From the NCBI RefSeq assembly GCF_029223255.1, contig NZ_JARHUC010000003.1, positions 744,001 through 808,000 on the forward strand: DNA of 64,000 bases, read 5' to 3'. Of this stretch, positions 25,336 to 33,991 are shown in pieces (position 1 is the stretch's first letter; each line of letters opens with the position of its first letter). This DNA is from Albimonas marina (GTDB lineage Bacteria > Pseudomonadota > Alphaproteobacteria > Rhodobacterales > Rhodobacteraceae). The position numbers and the translations under genes are program-made. The notes below the pieces were generated by a model, which saw nothing but the letters and a program-made list of their open reading frames with translations, was not told the origin of the DNA and ran no database searches.

Positions 25336-27174
25336 TCAGAACTCCTTCACCGCGCTGAACAGAAGCCGCCACGAGCGGCTCTGGTCATAGGCGAGGGGAA
25401 CGTTGATCGGCTTCGCGGCCTCGAGGTTCAGCGACAGGCGGCCGGGGAAGGTGGCGCGCACGCCGAACCCGGCCGAGAAGATCTCGGCATGCGGCGGCGC
25501 GCCGCCGTCGAGGTTGCGCACCTCCGCCCAGTCCATGAAGCCGTAAAGCTCGTAGGGCGCGCGCAGGGAGTCGATGACCAGCTCGTCGCCGTATCGCACC
25601 TCCACCGCGCCGCCGAGGCCGGTGTCGCCGGAATATTCGGACGGGTGATAGGCGCGGCCCAGCTCGGGCCCGCCGATCGACATCTCCTCGGAGGCGAGCA
25701 GCGCCCGGTCGGCGGTCTGCGCCCAGGCCTTGCCCCAGAGCGAGAACCCCTCCCCCAGCACCTGGGTGCGCGAGAGCTCCGCGCGCACCGACAGGAACAC
25801 GCCGTCGCCGTCCTGGCGGCTGAGGTTGACGTCGCCCGCCCGGCTCGCGTCCAGCACCGGCAGGCCCTGGCGCAGCTCGATCCGGCCCTCGGTGAAGCCG
25901 CTCTCGTCGCGCATCACGCCTTCGTAGCCGAAGAACAGCACGTTCAGCCGGTCGTCGGTCACCAGGTTCTGGCCCACCGCCGGCAGGCCCGGGATCGGCG
26001 CGACGGCGGGGGTCAGGGAGTTCACCTGCACCGCCTCGAAGCCGCCGAAGAAATCCAGGCTGATCGCGCGGGTGCGCACCGCGGGATAGCGCAGGCCCAG
26101 CTCGATCTCGGTCTGGTCGTTCGAGATGTCGAAGCCCTTCACGATGTCGCCCGGCGCGCTCTCGGAATATAGCGCGCGGAACCACCCGCTCAGGCCGGAG
26201 GTCCCCAGGAACCGCTCGTGCTCGAGCTGGACGGTCCAGCGCTCCTCCCAGCTGTCGCCCAGCAGGTCCTCGTAGTCGGCGGAGTTGAACCAGCTCAGCG
26301 TGGTGGTGTCGGCGGCGGGCGACCAGGAGTTGAACGTGCCCACCAGGCCCACCAGGCCGGGGCCCAGGATCGGCGACTGGCGGTTGTCGGCGAAGGCGGT
26401 CAGCGAGAACGGCTCCCGCTCCATGTTGATGTAGAGCTCGATGGCCCCGCGCTCGTCGCCGCCGATCTTGGGCACCGCGGCGGCGCGGGTGATGCCGGGG
26501 ATGTCGTTGAGCTGCAGCAGGACCCGCTCCAGCTCTTCGAGCGTGGGGTTGCGCTTGCCTTCCAGGGGTTTGGCGAAGGTCTCGGCCAGGGCGCGGACGG
26601 GGCCGATGGGCAGCTCCGGCGCCTCGATGGCGACCTTGGTGATCACCGCCTCGACGATCTCGATCCGCGCGCGGCCGCCGTCGATGCGCTGGGCGGGCAC
26701 CACCACGCGGGTGAACAGGTAGCCGTCGTCGCGATAGCGCTGCTGGAGCCGCCCGGCGATGGCGAAGAGCTCGGTGAGGTCGATCTCCTCCCCCAGCAGG
26801 CCCTCGTAGGCCTGCGCCAGGGTCGCGTCGTCGTAGAGCGTGCCGCCCGACAGCGTCAGCCCGGTCAGGACGAAGCGGATGTCGCGGGCGTTGGCGGGCG
26901 GGGTCTGGGAGGTGAACTCGACGTCGGCCGCGGGCCCCAGCGCGCCGGGCTCGGGCCGGACGCGGTCGGTCGCCTCGCGCATCGCGCGCCCCGGATCGGG
27001 AAGGCGCGTGGCGATCGGCGGCGCGGTCTGCGCCTCCGCCGCGAAAGACGTGAAACCGGCCGCGAACGCCGCGGCCGTCGCCGCCGACGCGCGTCGCTTC
27101 CCCCGTCGCGACCCACCGGCCTTGCCCAAGATATCCCTCGCCGTGCTGCGACCCGCCCGATCAAGCGTTAACAT
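25336..27174 (-). CDS. TpsB outer-membrane transporter (ShlB/FhaC/HecB family)
   Basis: TpsB is the outer-membrane pore for the downstream TpsA. The 612 residues start with a long n-region and a signal peptide (SAATAAAFAAGFTSFAAEA). A POTRA domain follows (IRFVLTGLTLSGGTLYDD, then RYRDDGYLFTRVVVP, near residues 95-190), then a second POTRA-like part (LPIGPVRALAETF ... QLNDIPGITRAAAVPKIG). The C-terminal β-barrel of ~350 residues ends in phenylalanine (LLFSAVKEF), as usual for outer-membrane barrels. The L6-loop VRGYD-type signature is probably SIGGPELGRAYHPSEYSGD. Its stop is two bases from the tpsA start, so transporter and cargo are co-translated. No strong ribosome site precedes the start. 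Confidence 0.93.
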   Translation of the reverse strand: MLTLDRAGRSTARDILGKAGGSRRGKRRASAATAAAFAAGFTSFAAEAQTAPPIATRLPDPGRAMREATDRVRPEPGALGPAADVEFTSQTPPANARDIRFVLTGLTLSGGTLYDDATLAQAYEGLLGEEIDLTELFAIAGRLQQRYRDDGYLFTRVVVPAQRIDGGRARIEIVEAVITKVAIEAPELPIGPVRALAETFAKPLEGKRNPTLEELERVLLQLNDIPGITRAAAVPKIGGDERGAIELYINMEREPFSLTAFADNRQSPILGPGLVGLVGTFNSWSPAADTTTLSWFNSADYEDLLGDSWEERWTVQLEHERFLGTSGLSGWFRALYSESAPGDIVKGFDISNDQTEIELGLRYPAVRTRAISLDFFGGFEAVQVNSLTPAVAPIPGLPAVGQNLVTDDRLNVLFFGYEGVMRDESGFTEGRIELRQGLPVLDASRAGDVNLSRQDGDGVFLSVRAELSRTQVLGEGFSLWGKAWAQTADRALLASEEMSIGGPELGRAYHPSEYSGDTGLGGAVEVRYGDELVIDSLRAPYELYGFMDWAEVRNLDGGAPPHAEIFSAGFGVRATFPGRLSLNLEAAKPINVPLAYDQSRSWRLLFSAVKEF

Positions 27175-27439
27175 CGCGTAAGGTATGCGGTCAAACGAAT
27201 GAACGGGGACTCCTACAGAGAAAGACCCCGGTTAACCATACGTTCAGAAAGGGATTTTCGTCGCGCGGATCGGGCCCCCGCCACGCGCGGCGCGCGCCGG
27301 CGGCGTCCAGCGCTCGGCCGGTCCGACGCGCGCGTCAGCCGGGGGCCGGCGCGCGTGGGTGCGGTGCGAAAAGCGGGACGCTCAGCCCAGGTTCTCAACC
27401 CAGAGGCTCAGCCCCTTCGCGCGGTCGCGCCCGGTCCGC

Positions 27440-27790
27440 TCACTCCTGGTCCCAGGAGGGGGCGCGGATGGCGCCGACCACGTGGCTCGAGTCGTTGCGC
27501 TCGGCGGTCAGCCGCTCCAGCGCGCCGGGGGCGTCGGAGCCCGCCTTGCCCAGCGCCCCGGAATACGGGCCGTTCACCGAGCGGGTCGAGCCGTCGGCCG
27601 CGATCATCACCAGCTTCTGCCCGCCCGAGAGCGACACGCTCTGCGAGGCCGGAATCACCGAGCCGGGCACGATGGAGGAGACGTTGCTCTCCAGGATCAC
27701 GAAGTCGGAGGCCGCCGCGGGCTGCGCGGCCAGGGACACGGCGGCGGCGAACAGGACCGTGCCGATAATCTGGGTCACAGGCCGTTTCAT
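27440..27790 (-). CDS. Small secreted protein of unknown function
   Basis: The 116-residue protein starts at 27790 (MKRPVTQII), chosen because a GGGAG ribosome site lies eight bases upstream; a start 15 bases earlier is possible. It has a clear Sec signal peptide (QIIGTVLFAAAVSLAAQPAAAS), then DFVILESNVSSIVPGSVIPAS, a β-rich part with LSGGQKLVMIAADGSTRSVNGPYSG, and a charged tail ending WDQE. I do not recognise the family. The strand pattern around a GPYSG turn resembles small FecR-like periplasmic modules, but this is weak. It lies between the CHASE2 cyclase and tpsB on the same strand, so it may belong with the secretion cluster. Confidence 0.62.
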   Translation of the reverse strand: MKRPVTQIIGTVLFAAAVSLAAQPAAASDFVILESNVSSIVPGSVIPASQSVSLSGGQKLVMIAADGSTRSVNGPYSGALGKAGSDAPGALERLTAERNDSSHVVGAIRAPSWDQE

Positions 27791-28035
27791 GCCGAATACT
27801 CCCATGTAAAAGGTCGACGGACCCTTTGCCTTGAAACGCGGCGAAATTGCGGACGCCGACGACGGCGGGGCCCAGGCGAACGCGTGGATAATCCACCGTC
27901 GTCAAACACAAGATCGTATCCACACCCATGTGACGCAAGGACACGATACCTCATTTCCGCCCGATTCACGACTCCGCTCCACGGAGGGCGTGTCGTGGGC
28001 GCCGCACACCGGGGGCCGGCGGAAACCGTCGCCGC

Positions 28036-30129
28036 TCAGGCGATGCGATCGTCCATGAGCCCGGCGCGCAGCCGAGCCACGTGCAGCTCGACCAGCGGAT
28101 CGCCCTGCCCCAGCGCGCCCTCGGCCGCCAGCGCCTCGAAGGCGGCGAGCGCCGCGGCGGGGTCGGTCGCGATCAGCGCATGGGCCTGCGCATAGGCCTC
28201 GCGCAGCCGCTCGCCGGCGCGGGGATCGTGGTTCCACACCTGCACCGGCTCGGCCTTGCCCTTCAGCATCACCCGGCCCACGGGACGCAGCGCGGGCAGC
28301 GGCTTGTCGGGCTCGGCGAAGACCTCGGCCGCGGCGCGCGCGGCCTCCGACACCGTCACCCGGGTGCCGAGCGTCTTGTTGATGCTCTCCAGCCGGGCGG
28401 CGGTGTTCATCGCGTCGCCCATGGCGGTGTAGTCGAAGCGCTTGCGCCCGCCGAAGTTGCCGACCGATGCCGCGCCCGAATGCACCCCGATCCGCGTCAC
28501 CCCCAGCCCGAGATGCGCGTGCGCCCTGCGGAAGTCCTCGGCGAAGGCGTCCATCGCCACCGCGCAGCGCACCGCGTTCAGGGCGTGGTCGCGCTCGGGC
28601 GTCAGCGCGCCGAACAGCGCCACCACCGCGTCGCCGATGAACTTGTCGATCGAGCCGCCATGCGCCCCGATGATGTCGGACATGCCGTCGAAATACTCGT
28701 TCAGCATCCCCGCCAGCACCTCCGGCTCCAGCTTCTCGGACATGTCGGTGAAGCCGGCGACGTCGGTGAAGATGAAGGAGATCTCGCGCCGCTCTCCGCC
28801 CAGCCGCAGGCTCGAGCGGTCGCGCGCCAGCCGGTCGACCATCGCGGGCTCCAGGTAGTGGGAGAACGCTTGGCGGATGAAGGCCTTCTCCTGCACCGAG
28901 AAGAACGCCTCCGCCGCGCCCCCCAGCCCGAAGGCCAGCGCCAGCGCGGCGAGGCCGGGGCCGATGGGCAGGTAGGGCCCGCCCCAGACGCCCGCCAGCG
29001 TCAGCGCCAGCGCCATGTAGCCCACGAAGGCCACGACCACCCCGACCGCGCGCCAGTGCAGCGCGATCGAGGAGATGCCGATCAGCGCGCCCAGCAGCGC
29101 CATCGCCGCCACCACCGCCATGCCGCTGCGCTGGTCCACGCTCCAGTTGCGCACCACCCGCCCGTCGAGCAGCTGACTCAGCACATGCGCGTGCACCAGC
29201 ACGCCGGCGTAGCCCTTGAACTCGGTCAGGCCGGGATCGACCAGCAGCGAGGTCGCGTGCCGGTCGGTCTGCGGCAGGTCCGCGCCGATGAAGACGAAGC
29301 GCCCCCCGAACCAGCCCGAGAACATCTGCCGGGGCAGCGCGGGGTTCAGCAGCACCTGGCTCTGGATCTTCTGGAAGGCCTCGGCGTGATCCACCGTCTC
29401 GCGCCGCCAGTCGACGATGCCGCGCTTCTGGAAGTCGCCCTCGACGCCCGCCGATTCCAGCATCGCCGCCGACATGCCCAGGATCTCGCCGGTCATGTAG
29501 TTGTCGAAGCGGCGCACCACCCCGTCGGGGTCGTAGTCGAGCACCGCCGAGCCGGGGATCGCGCCCGCCTGCTCCCGGAACCAGTTCATGTATTCCATCT
29601 GCCGCGGCAGCATCCCCGCCCGCTCGTCGGCATAGGCCAGCACGACCTTGCCGGGGAAGTTGCGGATCGCCTCGATCAGGCGCTGGTCCTTCGCGGGCTC
29701 GGTCGGCTGGTCGATCAGGATGTCGAGCGCGAAGCCCTTCACCCCCGCCGCTCCCAGCAGGTCGATCACCTCGGCCAGGTGGTTGCGGTCCACCGGCGAG
29801 CGGTAGGGGAACAGCGCCAGCGTTTCCTCGGTGATGGTGATGACCGAGATCCTTGGGTCCTGCTTGTCGGTCAGGGGCGAGAACAGCACCCGCAGCCGGT
29901 CGTTGAGCCCCGATTCCAGGCTCTTGAGGACCTGCACGTTGGCGAAGCCCATCACGCAGACCAGCGCCACGCCCAGCGCGATGACCAGCCCCGCCAGACG
30001 CCGCGGCGAGGCCAGCGTCCGCAGCCGCCCGTGCTCGCCTGCGCCCGAGGCGCCCTCGTCGCTCGTCGCGCTCACCCTCGATCGTCCTCCCCCCGAGACG
30101 TCCGTGGACGCCGCAGACCGAGGTGGCAC
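28036..30129 (-). CDS. CHASE2-domain adenylate/guanylate cyclase
   Basis: This 697-residue membrane sensor makes cyclic AMP (or GMP) in the cytoplasm. Transmembrane helix 1 is near residues 45-65 (LAGLVIALGVALVCVMGF). The extracytoplasmic CHASE2 domain spans ~70-330 (ISVITITEETLALFPYRSPVDR, GVKGFALDILID, FVFIGADLPQTDRHATSL). Three further hydrophobic helices lie near 335-410. The class III cyclase domain starts near 455: FTDVAGFTDMSEKL with metal-binding Asp, GGSIDKFIGDAVVALFG with the second Asp, and YTAMGDAMNTAARLE. Substrate-selecting residues (Lys and Asp/Thr in adenylate cyclases) appear as Lys in DKFIGD and Thr in YTAMGD, so adenylate cyclase is more likely. It is the first gene of the minus-strand cluster leading to tpsB-tpsA-CHAT. 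Confidence 0.92.
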   Translation of the reverse strand: MPPRSAASTDVSGGGRSRVSATSDEGASGAGEHGRLRTLASPRRLAGLVIALGVALVCVMGFANVQVLKSLESGLNDRLRVLFSPLTDKQDPRISVITITEETLALFPYRSPVDRNHLAEVIDLLGAAGVKGFALDILIDQPTEPAKDQRLIEAIRNFPGKVVLAYADERAGMLPRQMEYMNWFREQAGAIPGSAVLDYDPDGVVRRFDNYMTGEILGMSAAMLESAGVEGDFQKRGIVDWRRETVDHAEAFQKIQSQVLLNPALPRQMFSGWFGGRFVFIGADLPQTDRHATSLLVDPGLTEFKGYAGVLVHAHVLSQLLDGRVVRNWSVDQRSGMAVVAAMALLGALIGISSIALHWRAVGVVVAFVGYMALALTLAGVWGGPYLPIGPGLAALALAFGLGGAAEAFFSVQEKAFIRQAFSHYLEPAMVDRLARDRSSLRLGGERREISFIFTDVAGFTDMSEKLEPEVLAGMLNEYFDGMSDIIGAHGGSIDKFIGDAVVALFGALTPERDHALNAVRCAVAMDAFAEDFRRAHAHLGLGVTRIGVHSGAASVGNFGGRKRFDYTAMGDAMNTAARLESINKTLGTRVTVSEAARAAAEVFAEPDKPLPALRPVGRVMLKGKAEPVQVWNHDPRAGERLREAYAQAHALIATDPAAALAAFEALAAEGALGQGDPLVELHVARLRAGLMDDRIA

Positions 30130-30168
30130 GCGCTCCGCAGCCGCGTCAACCTTGGCGACGCCTCGGGA

Positions 30169-31503
30169 TCAATCGGCGGGGATTTCACCGGGTTGCGGCG
30201 CGGGCGCGGACATCAGCGGCATCAGCGCCGCCATCTCCGGCCCCCGGTCGCGCCCGGTCAGCGCCCGGCGCAGCGGCAGGAACAGGCCCCGGCCCTTGCG
30301 CCCGGTCGCGGCCTTCAGCGCCCCGGTCCACTCGCCCCAGGTCGCCTCGGTCCAGGGCTTGGGCGGCAGGGCGGCCAGCGCCTGGGCCACGAACGCCCGG
30401 TCCTCGGGCGCGACCACGGGCGCGGTCCCCTCGCGCAGCAGCGCGTCCCACTCGGCGATCTCGTCGAAGCGGGTCAGGTTGGCGTGCACCGCCGCCCACA
30501 GCGCTTCGGGGTTCGCCACGCCCAGGGCCGCGAGCCGCGGCGCGGCGGCCTCGTAGGGCATCGCGTGCAGGATCTTCTCGGACAGCGGCCCGAGGTCGGC
30601 CGCGTCCAGCCGCGTCGGCGCGGTTCCGAAGCGGGTCACGTCGAAGCCCTCGGCCAGCTCCGCCGGCGTCTGGCGCGGCTCCACCGGATCGGCCGAGCCC
30701 AGCCGCGCGATCAGCGACAGCAGCGCCATCGGCTCCAGCCCCTGCGCGCGCAGGGCCCGCAGGCTCAGCGCCTCGGCGCGCTTGGAGAACGCCTCCCCCT
30801 CTGGCCCGGTCAGCAGCGAGTGGTGGGCGAAGCGCGGCGCCTCGGCCCCCAGCGCGCGCATGATCTGCACCTGGGCGGCGGTGTTGGTCACGTGGTCCGC
30901 CCCGCGCACCACGTCGGTGACCCCCATCTCCGCGTCGTCCACAGAGCTTGCGAGCGTGTAGAGGACCTGCCCGTCCTCCCGGATCAGCACCGGATCGGAG
31001 ACCGAGGCCGCGTCGATCGAGACCGGGCCCAGGATCCCGTCGATCCACTCCACCCGCTGCCGCTCAAGCTTGAAACGCCAGTGGGGCGGACGCTCGGCGG
31101 CGAGCCGCGCCTTCTCCGCCTCGCCCAGCGCCAGCGCCGCCCGGTCGTAGACCGGCGGCAGCCCGCGCGAGAGCTGCACGCGCCGCTTCAGCGCCAGGTC
31201 GTCGGGCGTCTCCCAGCAGGGATAGAGGCGGCCGGAGGCCTTCAGCCGCTCCGCCGCCTCGGCGTAGCGGTCGAGCCGTTCGGACTGGCGCAGCTCCGCG
31301 TCGCGATCCAGGCCCAGCCAGTCGAGATCCTCGCGGATCGCCTCGACGTAGCGCTCCTCCGAGCGGGCGGCGTCGGTGTCGTCGATGCGCAGCACGAAGC
31401 GCCCGCCGGCCCGGCGGGCGATGGCCCAGTTGAAGAAGGCCGCGCGCAGGTTGCCCAGGTGCAGGAACCCGGTGGGCGAGGGCGCGAAGCGCGTGAGGGT
31501 CAT
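30169..31503 (-). CDS. gltX: Glutamate--tRNA ligase
   Basis: The enzyme charges tRNA-Glu and, in organisms without GlnRS, often tRNA-Gln. The 444-residue chain begins MTLTRFAPSPTGFLHLGNLR, where HLGN is the HIGH-class motif (residues 15-18). The KMSKS equivalent is FSKR near residues 239-242. The short length and the motif AFSKRAEALSLRALRAQG resemble the second GluRS (GltX2) of alphaproteobacteria rather than the longer GltX1. The start at 31503 is set by the ATGA overlap with the stop of the upstream membrane-protein gene and by the conserved N-terminus; longer frames upstream are spurious. Confidence 0.95.
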   Translation of the reverse strand: MTLTRFAPSPTGFLHLGNLRAAFFNWAIARRAGGRFVLRIDDTDAARSEERYVEAIREDLDWLGLDRDAELRQSERLDRYAEAAERLKASGRLYPCWETPDDLALKRRVQLSRGLPPVYDRAALALGEAEKARLAAERPPHWRFKLERQRVEWIDGILGPVSIDAASVSDPVLIREDGQVLYTLASSVDDAEMGVTDVVRGADHVTNTAAQVQIMRALGAEAPRFAHHSLLTGPEGEAFSKRAEALSLRALRAQGLEPMALLSLIARLGSADPVEPRQTPAELAEGFDVTRFGTAPTRLDAADLGPLSEKILHAMPYEAAAPRLAALGVANPEALWAAVHANLTRFDEIAEWDALLREGTAPVVAPEDRAFVAQALAALPPKPWTEATWGEWTGALKAATGRKGRGLFLPLRRALTGRDRGPEMAALMPLMSAPAPQPGEIPAD

Positions 31504-32198
31504 TTCCCCTCCAGCTCCGGGCGATGGGCGCGGAAGGTCAGCAGCATCGGGTCGCAGCCGCCCACGATCATCTGCTTGCGGAAGCAGCGCGCGGGCATCC
31601 CCGACAGCATGTTCATCGCCTTCTGGAACTGGAAAAGCGCAACGGTCTTCGGGGGTCGCACGCCTTTCTTCAGGCTGTATCCGAAGCCGGGCGAGAAGAA
31701 AGACGAGACCAGGCGGTAGCTCTTCACGTTCGCCCAGGGCACGAAGCCGAACAGGCGGTCCTCCAGCCCCTCGGCCGTCACCCGCAGCACCGGCTGGGTC
31801 TTCGCCCCCTCGCGCCACAGCAGCAGGCCCATCAGGGCGAAGCACAGCCCGCCCACGCCCGCGATCATCGGCGAGGGCGGCTCGGCCGGCCCCGCGGGCG
31901 CGTCGCCGCCCTGCCCCGCATCCTCGCCCGAGGCGTCGGCCGAAGGCGAGGCCGGACCCTCCACCGAGGGCAGCGCCTCGATGGTGGGGCCGGCGTCGGT
32001 CTGCGCCCGCGTCTGCGCCAGCTGCTGGTCCAGCGCGGCGCTGACCGCGGTCCACAGGAACAGGGCCGCGACCAGCAGCGCCATCACGCTCATCATCTTC
32101 AGCTTGAACGTGTTCTGGTGGAACTCGATCACGCGCGGGATCTCGCCCCCCTCCCCGTAGAGGAAGGCGACGGGGTCGGTCGGGGTCGGATCAGTCAC
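31500..32198 (-). CDS. Two-helix membrane protein of unknown function
   Basis: The 232-residue protein has membrane helix 1 at ~36-56 (MSVMALLVAALFLWTAVSAAL), then a ~45-residue disordered linker rich in Pro, Ala, Ser, Glu and Gly, then helix 2 at ~110-128 (MIAGVGGLCFALMGLLLW). A C-terminal cytoplasmic part follows with a PH-like or bPH2-like feel: VLRVTAEGLEDRLFGFVPWANVKSYRLV. It is not recognised as a known family. It overlaps gltX by four bases (ATGA) and nadE by eight, so nadE, this gene and gltX form one tightly packed unit. Its function may be tied to that unit, but no direct clue exists. Confidence 0.75.
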   Translation of the reverse strand: MTDPTPTDPVAFLYGEGGEIPRVIEFHQNTFKLKMMSVMALLVAALFLWTAVSAALDQQLAQTRAQTDAGPTIEALPSVEGPASPSADASGEDAGQGGDAPAGPAEPPSPMIAGVGGLCFALMGLLLWREGAKTQPVLRVTAEGLEDRLFGFVPWANVKSYRLVSSFFSPGFGYSLKKGVRPPKTVALFQFQKAMNMLSGMPARCFRKQMIVGGCDPMLLTFRAHRPELEGK

Positions 32199-33849
32199 GG
32201 TCGCGCCAGCTCATCGCTATGGGGTAACGGCGGTCCAGCCAGAAGGCCTTGGGGCCCAGCTTGGGGCCCGGCGCCGACTGGAAGCGCTTGTATTCGGCGA
32301 GGTAGAGCAGCCGCTCCACCTTCTCGACGGTCTCGCGGTCGTGGCCCCTCGCCACCAGGTCGCCGACCGAGAGGTCGCCCTCCACCAGCCCTTCCAGGAT
32401 GTCGTCCAGCACCTCGTAGGGGGGCAGGCTGTCCTCGTCCTTCTGGTCCTCGCGCAGCTCGGCGCTCGGCGGCTTGTCGATCACGCGCGGCGGGATGACG
32501 ACGCCCTCGGGCCCCTTCATCCAGTCGCGATGGTTGGCGTTGCGCCAGCGGCAGGCCGCGAAGACCCGCATCTTGTAGAGGTCCTTGATCGGGTTCCAGC
32601 CGCCGTTCATGTCGCCGTAGAGCGTGGCGTAGCCGACCGCCACCTCGGACTTGTTGCCGGTGGTCAGCAGCAGCTCGCCGAACTTGTTCGAGAGCGCCAT
32701 CAGGATCAGGCCGCGCAGGCGGGACTGGAGGTTCTCCTCCGTCACGTCGGCGGCCAGCCCGTCGAACAGGGGCGCCAGCGTCTGCGTCATGGTCTCGACG
32801 CCGGGGCCGATCGGCACGGTGTCGAGCTTCGTGCCCAGCGCCTTCGCCACCCCCGCCGCATCTTCGAGGCTGTGCTCGGACGTGTAGCGGGAGGGGAGCA
32901 TCACGCAGCGCACGTTCTCGGGCCCGATGGCGTCGGCGGCGATGGCCGCGACCAGCGCGCTGTCGACCCCGCCCGAGAGGCCCAGCACCACCTTCTTGAA
33001 GCCGGTCTTGGCGAGGTAGTCCCGCGTGCCCACCACCATCGCCTGGTAGTCGAGCTCCGCCGCGTCGGGCACGGGCGCGAGCGGGCCCTGCGCGCAGCGC
33101 CAGCCCTCGTTCGTGCGTTCGAAATCGATATGGACGACCTGCTCCGTGAAGAACGGAAGCTGCACGGCCAGCCCGCCGTGGACGTTCAGCACGAAGCTGC
33201 CGCCGTCGAAGACCTGGTCGTCCTGACCGCCGGTGCGGTTGAGGTAGACCAGCGGCAGGCCCGTCTCGATCACGCGCGCCACCATCAGGTTCTGGCGCAT
33301 GTCGTGCTTGCCCCGCTCGTAGGGGGAGCCGTTGGGCACGAACAGGATCTCGGCCCCGGATTCGGCCGCGGTCTCGGCCACGTCGGGGAACCAGGCGTCC
33401 TCGCAGATCGGCACGCCGATGCGCGCCTCGCCGATCTGGACCGGGCCCGAGGGGTCGGCGGAGTGGTAGAGCCGCTTCTCGTCGAAGACGCCGTAGTTGG
33501 GCAGGTGGTGCTTGGAGATGCGCGCGCGCACCTCGCCGCCCTGCAGGATCCAGTAGGCATTCTCCGGCCGCTCGAGCCCCGCCCAGGGCGCGCCGATGGC
33601 GAGCGCGGGCCCCTCCCGGGTGGCTTGCGCCAGGCGCTCAATGCGCGCCATGCAGGCCTTCACGAAGGCGGGCTTGAGGACGAGGTCCTGGGGCTGGTAG
33701 CCGGCCAGGAACATCTCGGGCAGCGCCACGAGGTCGGCGCCGGCGTCCCGGCCCTGCTCCCACGCGGCGAGCGCCTTGGCGGCGTTGCCGTCCAGGTCGC
33801 CGACGCGGGGGTCGAGCTGGGCGAGCGTCAGGCGGAAGGCGTCGGGCAT
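32191..33849 (-). CDS. nadE: Glutamine-dependent NAD+ synthase
   Basis: It catalyses the last step of NAD synthesis, amidating nicotinate adenine dinucleotide with ammonia taken from glutamine. The 552 residues comprise an N-terminal nitrilase-type glutaminase and a C-terminal synthetase. The glutaminase triad is visible: Glu in LPEMFLAGYQ, Lys in SKHHLPNYGVFDE, Cys in VPICEDAWFPD. The synthetase has the P-loop LGLSGGVDSAL with SGGVDS near residues 292-297, then LLTTGNKSEVAVGYATLYGDMNGG. The start at 33849 gives the usual MPDAFRLTLAQLDPRVGDLDGN. It is the first gene of the nadE-membrane-protein-gltX unit and follows a long repeat-rich spacer. Confidence 0.96.
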   Translation of the reverse strand: MPDAFRLTLAQLDPRVGDLDGNAAKALAAWEQGRDAGADLVALPEMFLAGYQPQDLVLKPAFVKACMARIERLAQATREGPALAIGAPWAGLERPENAYWILQGGEVRARISKHHLPNYGVFDEKRLYHSADPSGPVQIGEARIGVPICEDAWFPDVAETAAESGAEILFVPNGSPYERGKHDMRQNLMVARVIETGLPLVYLNRTGGQDDQVFDGGSFVLNVHGGLAVQLPFFTEQVVHIDFERTNEGWRCAQGPLAPVPDAAELDYQAMVVGTRDYLAKTGFKKVVLGLSGGVDSALVAAIAADAIGPENVRCVMLPSRYTSEHSLEDAAGVAKALGTKLDTVPIGPGVETMTQTLAPLFDGLAADVTEENLQSRLRGLILMALSNKFGELLLTTGNKSEVAVGYATLYGDMNGGWNPIKDLYKMRVFAACRWRNANHRDWMKGPEGVVIPPRVIDKPPSAELREDQKDEDSLPPYEVLDDILEGLVEGDLSVGDLVARGHDRETVEKVERLLYLAEYKRFQSAPGPKLGPKAFWLDRRYPIAMSWRDRD

Positions 33850-33991
33850 CGCGGTCTCCGGCGCGGGCGGCGGGGTCGGTTTCAGGTCGGGCAGTTACAG
33901 GCGCCCCGCCCGGCGAGGCAAGCCCGCGCGGCGACGCGGCCTTGGGGAGGGGGGCTCGCGGATGGCGCCTCAAGGAGGGGAAGCGCCGAGG

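Noticed and set aside
14075-25390. A continuous open frame of about 3,770 residues on the plus strand opposite tpsA
   Set aside because: It is the shadow of tpsA: the GC-rich third positions of the minus-strand gene remove stops in an antisense frame. It has no family features, only His-, Gln- and Arg-rich low complexity, while the minus strand shows a signal peptide, TPS domain and ordered repeats.
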